A DNA stretch of 25,297 nt from an archaeon. Its GTDB lineage: Archaea; Thermoproteota; Nitrososphaeria; Nitrososphaerales; JACAEJ01. Both the position numbers and the translations under genes were made by a program. Under the pieces are notes generated by a model, which was not told where the DNA came from, made no database searches, and saw nothing but the letters and a program-made list of their open reading frames with translations. The stretch covers positions 1-25,297 of the forward strand of contig JACGUK010000019.1 in the NCBI GenBank assembly GCA_024256265.1, written 5' to 3'. Shown one piece after another: positions 1 to 6,925 of the stretch. The stretch's first letter is position 1. Each line of letters starts with the position of its first letter.

Positions 1-433
1 CATCTTTGACTCGTTTTGTCCAAGCTAGAACATCTATCTCCATCTTATCTACATACTGTTTCTTATAATTCCCCCTTCCAGGTATAACGTTTCGAATTCC
101 TCCTGTCGGATCAGGAGTATCACCAGCTCTTCTAAAGATCACATGATAGTGTAAATGAGGAATAGTTTGTCCAGCCTCCTCCCCAACATTTACACCGAAG
201 TTATAAGCTCTAAAGTTTGCTATCTTTTTAATAGTCTCAACAAGTATGACCCTTAGTCTGAAGATGTCGCAAACTTCACTGAGATTAAGGAGAAACTCTT
301 GTTCTACATGTCTTCTTGGCAATATAATAAGATGATAAGGGGAAACGGGCCAATGACTAAACATTGCATAAGTCTTCGAGGTAGCAAGTAACACTCGCTC
401 GTCCGAAGGGTTACAGAACTCACAACCGTTCAT
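1..433 (-). CDS. HIT-family nucleotide hydrolase, partial (runs off the window start)
   Basis: Reading the minus strand from an ATG at 433 gives 144 residues open to the window edge. The protein has an N-terminal C4-x2-C7 pair, typical of zinc-containing HIT proteins, and the histidine-triad block H93-L-H95-Y-H97-V-I-F preceded by a 'GQTIPHLHYH'-like context. HIT proteins cleave nucleotide phosphoramidates or Ap4A-like dinucleotides, the middle histidine of the triad being the nucleophile; the substrate here cannot be told. A TATA-like run lies 23-32 bases upstream of the ATG, so the message is probably leaderless or nearly so. The gene diverges from the operon starting at 800 and looks like a housekeeping neighbour rather than part of that operon. 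The C-terminus is not visible. Confidence 0.88.
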   Translation of the reverse strand, partial: MNGCEFCNPSDERVLLATSKTYAMFSHWPVSPYHLIILPRRHVEQEFLLNLSEVCDIFRLRVILVETIKKIANFRAYNFGVNVGEEAGQTIPHLHYHVIFRRAGDTPDPTGGIRNVIPGRGNYKKQYVDKMEIDVLAWTKRVKD

Positions 434-455
434 AATTTCCTATATTATAACTCCG

Positions 456-466
456 AATATATAATA
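456..466 (-). promoter_or_regulatory. TATA-like promoter element of the HIT gene
   Basis: On the minus strand this reads 'tattatatattc'-like AT-only sequence about 23-32 bases ahead of the ATG at 433, the spacing expected for a short-leader archaeal transcript. Assigned from sequence and spacing only. Confidence 0.5.
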
Positions 467-693
467 ACCTTCTCCTTGTAATCTTAACATACACTATCCC
501 AACAAAGTAGACTGTCTGTTAAAATTGATTGCGTTCTCCGTTTAGAGGTCAAGAATATTAGCGTCGTACTCTCCAGGCATATAGGAGGATTATCTCATGT
601 TTGCTGGATGGGAGCGAAATTATTGACCTAACTATCTGAAAATAGTTCTGGTCAGCAGACTCCACAGCTAAGTCGCAAGCTACTAGCCTAACT

Positions 694-706
694 CCCTTGA
701 CTAAGG
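694..706. promoter_or_regulatory. Possible upstream operator copy (imperfect)
   Basis: The sequence cccttgactaagg is an imperfect version of the TCCTTGA-N-TCAAGGA palindrome seen twice at 6866-6920. It lies upstream of the TATA-like sequence of the gene at 800, which mirrors the layout at 6866-6920, where one site is upstream of the TATA box and one is downstream. The symmetry is weak, so this is tentative. Confidence 0.35.
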
Positions 707-754
707 TGCGAAATAATTGTTTGATAAGAGACTATGGCACGGACGGCCGCAAAG

Positions 755-763
755 TTTTTATCT
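755..763 (+). promoter_or_regulatory. TATA-like promoter element of the 800-6790 operon
   Basis: The sequence tttttatct lies about 37-45 bases before the ATG at 800. A start about 25 bases downstream would fall near 785, inside the palindrome at 769-790, which would let a protein bound there block initiation. Confidence 0.45.
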
Positions 764-768
764 ATCTA

Positions 769-790
769 CTCTTGACTTAGGAGTCAAGAG
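769..790. promoter_or_regulatory. Perfect inverted repeat, probable operator at the operon start
   Basis: The arms ctcttgact (769-777) and agtcaagag (782-790) are exact reverse complements around the four bases tagg. It sits between the TATA-like element and the ATG at 800, over the predicted transcription start. It shares the CTTGA...TCAAG half-sites with the two palindromes ahead of the gene at 6926, suggesting one regulator for both units. Confidence 0.65.
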
Positions 791-799
791 ACGAGAATC

Positions 800-1660
800 A
801 TGATTTGCGTAAAGTGTGGTTTGATGAAGAGAGGCGACCAAGAGTTCTTTGTATGCGATAATTGTAGGGAGTTCTCCAAGCTTGTCAAAACCATCTTTGA
901 GGATGTCCATGAGCAGATGGAGCGTGCTGGGAGTATCGATCCAGATACCCATCCAATTCTGCGCCTTCTGGCGGATAGCTCTTTTATCACCTCGAAGAAT
1001 CCACAGACAGCTATCTTCTACAAGATAAGCGATTACCTAGTCTCGAGAGCTTTTGCTGGGGCAACTGAGATCCCTGAGGAAGATCTGAACAGGCATGTAA
1101 TGACAACGAGGGGATGGAGCGACGCTTTCAAGACGTTTGAGGAGCTTAACCTTGTCAGGATAAGAGTAGAGAAATATAGGCGAGTGCTAATCCTGACTGA
1201 CAAGACTAGGAAGTTTGCTGTTCAATACTTGAGTGCAGAAAAGCTGAGTGATATCGGGCTTAGAACAAGGCTCGCTCACATATATGCAGGCTATGTGCTC
1301 CTTTACATACTGAACAAGGTTGCAGATCTCACTGAGGAGTCTTCGATTGCTTCAACATTGCCATATGATCAGAGGCCCAAAACTCTCTGGGTGACGCTAA
1401 TGTTCCTTTGGTCGTATGCCTACAAGAACAGTGAAACCTTTGGAGAAGAAGAGCTGAGAACGTTCATATCTAGACGGCGAATCCCGTCTGCGACTAGAGG
1501 GAAGATAATCAGCGCCCTGCAAGCTATGGATGGACGCAGCACTCAGGGGCTCATAAAGGATGTTAGGATCGAGAATGGAGAGCGAAAATTTGCCTTTGAA
1601 GACTATGTGATAATTGAGATGCAAAGATTAAGAGAGCTAATAAGAGAGAGGGGACGCTGA
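800..1660 (+). CDS. Zinc-knuckle / winged-helix-like protein 1 (286 aa, function unknown)
   Basis: First gene of the operon. The N-terminus carries a four-cysteine knuckle, C3-x2-C6-x12-C19-x2-C22. Residues about 96-145 look like a winged helix, with a helix pair followed by a beta wing around 'RRVLILTDK'. The rest is helical, ending in an arginine-rich tail (RELIRERGR). This layout (zinc knuckle, helical part, winged-helix-like segment, helical part, Arg-rich tail) recurs in the proteins at 4900 and 8135, so I treat the three as a family, although this copy is the most divergent. Such proteins would be expected to bind DNA or RNA; no catalytic motif is visible. It follows the palindrome at 769-790 and ends 6 bases before the AAA+ gene. 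I do not recognise a named family. Confidence 0.85.
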   Translation: MICVKCGLMKRGDQEFFVCDNCREFSKLVKTIFEDVHEQMERAGSIDPDTHPILRLLADSSFITSKNPQTAIFYKISDYLVSRAFAGATEIPEEDLNRHVMTTRGWSDAFKTFEELNLVRIRVEKYRRVLILTDKTRKFAVQYLSAEKLSDIGLRTRLAHIYAGYVLLYILNKVADLTEESSIASTLPYDQRPKTLWVTLMFLWSYAYKNSETFGEEELRTFISRRRIPSATRGKIISALQAMDGRSTQGLIKDVRIENGERKFAFEDYVIIEMQRLRELIRERGR

Positions 1661-1666
1661 GGGTAA

Positions 1667-2434
1667 ATGAGCATGTTCGAAGTAGCTGAGCTGAGAGTAA
1701 TGAGCGGCATGACCATACCTGAGGTGCGGCTTCTGCCTCAATTGTCAGAGATCGAAGATATGGTCTCACGAACCTGTGAATATTTCTTCAAAAGCGGATT
1801 GTCCACACCTAACTCTCCGTTTAAAGGGTTCCTACTTGAAGGGCCTCCTGGTACAGGGAAGACGGAAGTTGTCAAGCAGGTTGCAAGAAAACTCGATAGG
1901 AGGTTAGGAAATGTGTTTTGGCTTTTCGTAGACGGAGCTTCAATTGCTGCTCCCCGATGGGGTGATGCTGAAAAGGCCCTCCAACGCGTATTCCAGACCG
2001 CTACTCAGCTGAAAAAGGAACATAAGAACCCAAAACTGTTGATCCATTTTGATGATATAGAATGCCTCATGATAACGAGAGGCGTAGAACTAGCTAAAGA
2101 ATGGCATTATTCGATTAATTCGATACTTTTCCATGAGATCGACCGGCTTGATCCCACATGCGAAATCGTGTGTTCTACCACTAATAGGCCGGACTTGGTG
2201 GATGTAGCGCTCAAGGACAGGTTGTATAGAATAGAGATGCCTCCAATCCCGTTAGATGAGCTACGTATCGTGGTACAAGATATCCTAGACTCTTCTGGCG
2301 TTCGTTCTCCAGAAAAAGAGATGTTGGAAAATCGCATCTTTGACAAGTTGAAGAAATTGCAAAACCCCACGATAAGAGATGCGCGCCAAATTACAGTTAT
2401 TGAATGTATTAAAGAGAGGGTGTGGTCAGTATGA
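1667..2434 (+). CDS. AAA+ ATPase (255 aa)
   Basis: A single AAA+ module with a complete active site: Walker A GPPGTGKT at 59-66, Walker B LLIHFDDIE at 124-132, sensor-1 STTNRPD at 170-176 and an arginine-finger-like DRLYR at 184-188, followed by a short helical lid. It has no other recognisable domain, so it probably works as a ring ATPase on a partner protein. The start is the ATG at 1667, which has a GAGGGT ribosome site 3-4 bases upstream. It overlaps the next gene by ATGA. The sequence resembles the CDC48/FtsH-like AAA class more than DNA-loading clades such as RFC or Orc/Cdc6. The substrate is unknown; the neighbouring unknown proteins and the SMC-like ATPase are candidates. Confidence 0.92.
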   Translation: MSMFEVAELRVMSGMTIPEVRLLPQLSEIEDMVSRTCEYFFKSGLSTPNSPFKGFLLEGPPGTGKTEVVKQVARKLDRRLGNVFWLFVDGASIAAPRWGDAEKALQRVFQTATQLKKEHKNPKLLIHFDDIECLMITRGVELAKEWHYSINSILFHEIDRLDPTCEIVCSTTNRPDLVDVALKDRLYRIEMPPIPLDELRIVVQDILDSSGVRSPEKEMLENRIFDKLKKLQNPTIRDARQITVIECIKERVWSV

Positions 2435-2820
2435 TTCCTCTTGAAGAAATACCGAGGTCTGGGCAACTTATCATTGCAGCTCACTTTAAGGATTATGATG
2501 AGTATTATGCAAATGAGACTAGAAAAGCGTTGCTGAACCTTCCCGAAAGAAGGGATGTCAGGGATATCGGAATCGAATTCTACCCCTTAGACTTTTGGCT
2601 TAAGAGGACGATAGTAACTGAAAAGGCTGACGAAGAGAAGAAAAGAGGTCGAGATAAGAGGTGGTCAATCAAGAGGGCTACGGGTGGTCTCTACAAGGTT
2701 GGATTTGCCAATATGACTCCTGAGAAGTTTAAGAAACTTTGCGAGGTTCTAAAGAAGATGAAAAAGACATATTGGGAAGAATACGAAATACTGATAGCTA
2801 GTCAAGTGGAGGGAGTCTGA
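2431..2820 (+). CDS. Conserved-looking small protein, function unknown (129 aa)
   Basis: I choose the ATG at 2431 because it overlaps the AAA+ stop as ATGA, the coupling used elsewhere in this operon; a GTG at 2422 would add three residues. The N-terminal half is mixed alpha/beta ('GQLIIAAHFKDYDEYY', 'IGIEFYPLDFWLK'), the middle is a basic charged stretch (EKKRGRDKRWSIKR), and the C-terminal half is a helix rich in lysine. No catalytic motif or known domain is visible. Translational coupling to the AAA+ protein upstream and the 44-aa ORF downstream suggests a structural or adaptor role in a shared complex, but that is inference. It does not look like DndE. Confidence 0.8.
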   Translation: MIPLEEIPRSGQLIIAAHFKDYDEYYANETRKALLNLPERRDVRDIGIEFYPLDFWLKRTIVTEKADEEKKRGRDKRWSIKRATGGLYKVGFANMTPEKFKKLCEVLKKMKKTYWEEYEILIASQVEGV

Positions 2821-2954
2821 TGGAAAGGCTATCAAAGGAATTCCTTGAAAAACTAGCGACTGACAAGCAACTTTCAACTCAGCAGATTCAGGCTCGAATA
2901 GAGCAGGAGCTAAAACTCTTGGCAGAAGAGTTAGCTAAGGAGGCTACTAAATGA
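2820..2954 (+). CDS. 44-aa helical protein, function unknown
   Basis: An ATG at 2820 overlaps the preceding stop by one base (TGATG), and its own TGA overlaps the ATG of the SMC-like gene (ATGA at 2951-2954). The product starts MERLSKEFLEKLATDKQ and is almost entirely an amphipathic, Glu/Gln/Leu-rich helix, compatible with a coiled coil. Its exact fit between two coupled genes, without any spare base, is the main evidence that it is translated. A short helix of this type could dock on the coiled-coil ATPase that follows. Confidence 0.7.
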   Translation: MERLSKEFLEKLATDKQLSTQQIQARIEQELKLLAEELAKEATK

Positions 2955-4900
2955 AAGCGAGGTTACGACTGAAGAACATAGGGGGTCTCAGGGAAGGGGA
3001 CTATGTTTTCGAGTCTGGCAAGTTGAACATAATTGAGTCAGCTAATTCGGCTGGGAAGACTTCGATAGTTAAGGCTCTAACTGCAATACTTTCAATTCCA
3101 AGAAACGGCTTTCTTGAGCAACGGATATTTGTGGAGGCTCAGAAACTTGGGATTAAGACAGATCCCCGCAACCCCTACGAAGGGTTCGTAAACGTTCATG
3201 CAGATCAAGGCTTCGTCGAGCTAGAATTCAATGGAAAAAACGAAAAATACGTAGTAAAACAGAGCGGTGATATACTGACAGCGCCAGAAAATAGTGATGA
3301 AAGGTTTCTCCTCGCTGGAGTCTTATCTAATAACTCAAGGGTTCTAAGACAGCTTAGAGGTTTGGATGAATTAGAACCTGATGACTTTAAGTGGGTAGTG
3401 GAGGAACTATCCTATGCCAAAAGATATTCGGCCGAATCAGAGTTGCTACGGACAAAGAAGGAAGACCTAGTCGAGAAAAAGGTTCTAATAGCGAAAAGTC
3501 TTAAACAACTGGAGCCCTTAAAGCAACGTGAAGTCGCTCTAGAGAGAGAATTAGAGACTCTTGACTCTGAACTCGCTTCGCTCACTGACAAATTTCGCGA
3601 AAGTGGAAAGGTGGCAGAGGACAGAGATGAGTTACTCAAGAGGATTAATACATTAAAAAAAGAGATACAGAACAAGGCTCGTGAGAAGGAGAACATCACA
3701 AGGCAGCAACTCGCTCCAAAATTGAAAGAGTCGAAAGAGTCCCAATTACAGAAGAGTCAAGTGGAAGCAGAACTCAAAGAAACAGAGCAGGAAATTTCTA
3801 CACTAAGGCGTCAAGACCTTAGGAAACAGAAAATCGAAAAGGAGGTCAACAAGCTAATGGACCAACGGAGCACGGCTGACGGTTTACTGAACCTTTACGT
3901 GGTTGCCGAAGCGAACTTTCGCAAGTCGCAAGGGGAGAGAGTACTATGTCCGCTGTGTGAGCATGGACATATCGACTACCAAAGCATAGTTCATAATATC
4001 GCAAGATATCGGAAGCAACGTGAAGAATTGAATGATAGGATCCTACAACTGAATCAAGAGAAGCAAAACATTGCCATTCAGCTCACAAGGGCAGAGGATA
4101 GAGTAAAAGAGTTGCGGAAGAGGGTTGGGGAACTAACAGAAAAAATCTGGATGATAGGGAGGCAGCTCAAAGGACCGGAAGAAGCAGTAAGAGCTATCGA
4201 TAATCTTATTGCCGACTACAATGAAAAGTTGGAAAGAGAGCAAAGAGTCTACGAAGAGCTAAACAGCAAGATCAGCAAAGCAGATGAAGAAGTCAACAGA
4301 GAGTATAACGAGAAGAGTAAGAGGCGATCAGCACTTCAGGAAGAGCTCGGCGCTGTTAGGCAGAATATCGATGAACTATTATTTATTGAAGTATACGGGA
4401 TGATGCTACAACCAGATGCTGCTATGTATATTTGTGAAAAAATGATCGCCATTCTGGAAGACCGGATCAGGTATCTTGAAGGAAGAGCTGAGGAGGAGCG
4501 GGAAGAGGCTGCTAAGAGGTTCAATGAGAGTATCAATACCCTTATGACAACTCTTGGATTCTCAGAGTTCAGGACAATAAAGCTGGCAGGAGCGCCTAGT
4601 TATCGACTCTATGTTGAGCGCTATGATCCCGAGAAGAAGGAATACAAGAGCCAAGATGTAGGGACACTCAGCACTTCGGAAAAGCTAGCCATCGCATTGA
4701 TACTACAGATGGCTCTCAAAGAGACCTACATGAAGAAGGTGCCTTTCTTCATACTGGATGATGTTCTCGAAGATTTCGATTCTGAGAGACGTGAGCAGGT
4801 AATTGATTACCTGAAGGAGAAAGTAAAGCAGGAAGGTTGGCTTATCATAGCAACTAAGTTGGTGGAAGAGCTTGGTGCACCGAAGATTAGATACCTCTAA
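2951..4900 (+). CDS. SMC/Rad50-like ABC ATPase with zinc-hook CxxC (649 aa)
   Basis: The N-terminal head has a P-loop ending ANSA-GKT at 31-37, with Ser30 where Ala or Gly is usual. Long coiled coils flank a hook-like C333-P-L-C336 in the middle. The C-terminal head has the signature LSTSEKLAIALILQMAL (from 573) and Walker B/D-loop FFILDDVLEDFD at 599-610, then LIIATK where many ABC ATPases have the switch His. At 649 residues it is shorter than Rad50 and close to DndD or the archaea-specific SMC-related proteins known from haloarchaea. Such ATPases dimerise through the heads and tether DNA through the hook. It is translationally coupled on both sides (ATGA upstream, TAATG downstream). No Mre11 nuclease is encoded nearby, so it is probably not the repair Rad50. 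Confidence 0.9.
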   Translation: MKARLRLKNIGGLREGDYVFESGKLNIIESANSAGKTSIVKALTAILSIPRNGFLEQRIFVEAQKLGIKTDPRNPYEGFVNVHADQGFVELEFNGKNEKYVVKQSGDILTAPENSDERFLLAGVLSNNSRVLRQLRGLDELEPDDFKWVVEELSYAKRYSAESELLRTKKEDLVEKKVLIAKSLKQLEPLKQREVALERELETLDSELASLTDKFRESGKVAEDRDELLKRINTLKKEIQNKAREKENITRQQLAPKLKESKESQLQKSQVEAELKETEQEISTLRRQDLRKQKIEKEVNKLMDQRSTADGLLNLYVVAEANFRKSQGERVLCPLCEHGHIDYQSIVHNIARYRKQREELNDRILQLNQEKQNIAIQLTRAEDRVKELRKRVGELTEKIWMIGRQLKGPEEAVRAIDNLIADYNEKLEREQRVYEELNSKISKADEEVNREYNEKSKRRSALQEELGAVRQNIDELLFIEVYGMMLQPDAAMYICEKMIAILEDRIRYLEGRAEEEREEAAKRFNESINTLMTTLGFSEFRTIKLAGAPSYRLYVERYDPEKKEYKSQDVGTLSTSEKLAIALILQMALKETYMKKVPFFILDDVLEDFDSERREQVIDYLKEKVKQEGWLIIATKLVEELGAPKIRYL

Positions 4901-5808
4901 TGAAATGGCGCCCAGTCATGTGTTTAGAGGCTGGACTAGCCGAAAAATGGGCGTTGCTTGTTTGGGAGGATATCAAAGTGCCATCTTGTGCGTATTGTAA
5001 CAGAGACGCTAATAATGACAGCGGGTTATGCGAGCACCATGAATTCGCCCTATTCCAGGTTACCGAGATACTTACGGAATTTATGAAGTCTAACAACCCC
5101 CCTGAATGGCTCTTGGCTGGTATTAGAGAGCTTGGTTGGATATTCCAACATCACCCGCGCACAGCTGCTTTCATAAATGTAGCCATCGAGGTCGCAGATA
5201 GATTCGTTATTGAACGTGTCAACAGCCTTCACATCAACGATGTGCGGGAGCTTAACTACACACGGCTACCACAGGGTTTGATTATTTCCGTCCTCGAAGA
5301 AGCATACATAGTCAAGAAGGATGGTGATCTACTTTTCCCTGGTCCACTAACGAGGAGATTGATAAACGTAAGAGACCTAGGTTACCCTCTTAATAGCCCA
5401 GAACAACGAGAAAAAGCACTGGAATATCAGGGCATACTCGCTGTGAGTCTTCTAAGATCCATGCTTAGGCATGAATTCCGCGAACTTGGCGAGGTTGAGG
5501 AAGGTATGTTCGTTCCACAGGGGGCCCTGGCGATAATGACCCTGTTAGCTATTCATGCGCTGTCGTCAGGAGAGAAGCTAGAGGTAGAAGTATCTGATCT
5601 GACTTGGGATGCTGCATTCCGAAGCATTCCAACGCGTCAGGAGAAAAAGATGCGGCGAATTATGGCCGGACTGTTAGATGGTGTCACCAAAATGATCCAC
5701 AATATCAACTATAACAATAGGCCAGAACTCAAAGACTCGGTGCTTGAATACTTGCAAAATCTAAGGGGGAGATTCCGTGAGAGACAGAGAATTCGACCTA
5801 GAACATAG
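4900..5808 (+). CDS. Zinc-knuckle / winged-helix-like protein 2 (302 aa, function unknown)
   Basis: The ATG at 4900 overlaps the SMC-like stop (TAATG); a later ATG at 4918 is possible. The knuckle is C30-x2-C33-x10-C44-x-H46/H47. The later blocks 'LIISVLEEAYIVKK-GDLLFPGPLTRRLINVRDLGYPL' and 'LRSMLRHEF ... FVPQGALAIMTLLAIHAL' line up with 'IITILEESGIVSRRGEEIYAGELLKKLIRLRLSGYSF' and 'TRTLLHHEEFIPQIVMGIFRVISAHIM' in the protein at 8135, each segment quoted here in pieces, so the two are clear paralogues. The C-terminus is arginine-rich (RGRFRERQRIRPRT). No enzyme motif is seen. Probably a nucleic-acid-binding subunit of the system. Confidence 0.85.
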   Translation: MKWRPVMCLEAGLAEKWALLVWEDIKVPSCAYCNRDANNDSGLCEHHEFALFQVTEILTEFMKSNNPPEWLLAGIRELGWIFQHHPRTAAFINVAIEVADRFVIERVNSLHINDVRELNYTRLPQGLIISVLEEAYIVKKDGDLLFPGPLTRRLINVRDLGYPLNSPEQREKALEYQGILAVSLLRSMLRHEFRELGEVEEGMFVPQGALAIMTLLAIHALSSGEKLEVEVSDLTWDAAFRSIPTRQEKKMRRIMAGLLDGVTKMIHNINYNNRPELKDSVLEYLQNLRGRFRERQRIRPRT

Positions 5809-5836
5809 CCTTATTTTTCAAAATTAGAGGGGCAAT

Positions 5837-6790
5837 ATGGAGTCCAATAACCACGCTACAGCTGACAAACCCTGTGACTTCGAAGCAAAGGCCTATGAGA
5901 TTATTGTGCGATCTGGCGATCAAGGTATTTCGCAGGCAGACTTGTGGAGAATTCTCAGAACGGACAGCCGGGAAGGATCAAGAATTGCAAGACGCTTGGA
6001 GAACAAGAAGAAGATTAAGAGAGTCAAAGTTCTTAAAGATGGACGTTGGACCTATAGGCTAATCAAGATTAGGTCGATTCAAGAGCTACTCGACGTTAAG
6101 ATTCCAGAGCGCCTAGATACACCTTCTCCCAACGAAATACACTTAGAGAGCGAGCTAGCTAAGGCTTGGCAATGGCAGAAAAGCCCTGGACTTCAAATAG
6201 GCAGATTATCCTTAGACCGTGCCCTAGATGAGTTGGATAGAGTTCTAAGTAGCCTAGGATTAGGTATGAGGACCCGCGAAGTTGCGGATGAGGCGCACGC
6301 TATCTTCAGGAAGGCCGTGGCAGGCGGCTTTGGAATTGGACGAAGAGGCGAGGTTCTAATGGCCGCCTCACTCCATGCGGCATGCAGAAGACTGGGAGTT
6401 CCTGTTCACCTTAACGACATATGCCAACGCTCTAAAGCGAGCAGAAGGATTGTTACTGCTTGCTACCGAAGCATGCGCGAGGCGGGGATCTTTGAAGCGC
6501 CTGTTCCCAACTTGGCCATTCATTTGGACAGGATCATCGGTAGACTAGAGAAAGATGAATTATGCTCATGCTTACTGACGGCGGATGCTCGCTCAAAGGC
6601 GTTGCAAATGATTGAGAAAGCTCAATCTTTGGGGATTACGGCTGGAAAGGACCCTGCTGGTTTTGCAGCGGCCTCGCTTTATCTCGCCTGCGATGGGTAC
6701 ATACCACAGGGAGCAATTGCAAGAGCAGCAGCAGTAACAGAGGTGACTGTTAGGAATAATTGTAAACGCCTGAAGGAACTGACTGATTAA
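5837..6790 (+). CDS. TFB-like transcription factor with N-terminal winged helix instead of zinc ribbon (317 aa)
   Basis: Residues 13-78 form a winged helix ('EIIVRSGDQGISQADLWRIL', 'DSREGSRIARRLE', wing to 'WTYRLIKI') like archaeal TFE/B-block regulators. Residues about 118-212 are the first TFB cyclin repeat (GRRGEVLMAASLHAACRRLG) and about 225-315 the second, ending in the BRE-reading helix-turn-helix (GKDPAGFAAASLYLAC, then VTEVTVRNNCKRLKEL). The usual N-terminal zinc ribbon and B-reader, which contact RNA polymerase, are absent: no CxxC pair exists. It could recognise a promoter element through its cyclin repeats but should not recruit polymerase in the normal way, so it may act as a repressor, activator or alternative initiation factor for this cluster. 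It sits 28 bases after zinc-knuckle protein 2, with AGAGGGG ahead of its ATG. Confidence 0.88.
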   Translation: MESNNHATADKPCDFEAKAYEIIVRSGDQGISQADLWRILRTDSREGSRIARRLENKKKIKRVKVLKDGRWTYRLIKIRSIQELLDVKIPERLDTPSPNEIHLESELAKAWQWQKSPGLQIGRLSLDRALDELDRVLSSLGLGMRTREVADEAHAIFRKAVAGGFGIGRRGEVLMAASLHAACRRLGVPVHLNDICQRSKASRRIVTACYRSMREAGIFEAPVPNLAIHLDRIIGRLEKDELCSCLLTADARSKALQMIEKAQSLGITAGKDPAGFAAASLYLACDGYIPQGAIARAAAVTEVTVRNNCKRLKELTD

Positions 6791-6865
6791 CCTATCTGAT
6801 TCGAGGCGAACTAATGGGTCAGCTTTGCCTATTCCAAGACTACGCTCCGAGAAGCGGCAGTATAC

Positions 6866-6880
6866 TCCTTGATTCAAGGA
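6866..6880. promoter_or_regulatory. Operator palindrome, upstream copy
   Basis: TCCTTGA-T-TCAAGGA is a perfect 7+1+7 palindrome just upstream of the TATA box of the gene at 6926. Its centre is 40 bases from that of the second copy, about four helical turns, so dimers on both could face each other across the promoter. Confidence 0.75.
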
Positions 6881-6884
6881 TAAG

Positions 6885-6892
6885 AATATATA
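6885..6892 (+). promoter_or_regulatory. TATA box of the PAPS-reductase-like gene
   Basis: The AT-only sequence aatatata lies between the two palindromes and 34-41 bases before the ATG at 6926. The predicted start near 6914 is inside the second palindrome, giving a very short leader. Confidence 0.65.
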
Positions 6893-6905
6893 GAGAAAGA
6901 TAGCA

Positions 6906-6920
6906 TCCTTGAGTCAAGGA
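6906..6920. promoter_or_regulatory. Operator palindrome, downstream copy over the predicted start site
   Basis: TCCTTGA-G-TCAAGGA differs from the upstream copy only in the central base. It ends five bases before the ATG at 6926. Position over the start site argues for repression. Confidence 0.75.
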
Positions 6921-6925
6921 GCTCC

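Larger units (their letters stand above)
434..799. other. Intergenic region between the HIT gene and the operon at 800
   Basis: This 366-base stretch has no convincing ORF. It holds the divergent promoters of the two flanking genes, a perfect 6-base-arm hairpin (aactat...atagtt, 630-647), an imperfect operator-like site (694-706) and the palindrome at 769-790. A short ATG ORF at 598 with a good Shine-Dalgarno sequence stops after nine codons and is not called. Confidence 0.6.
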
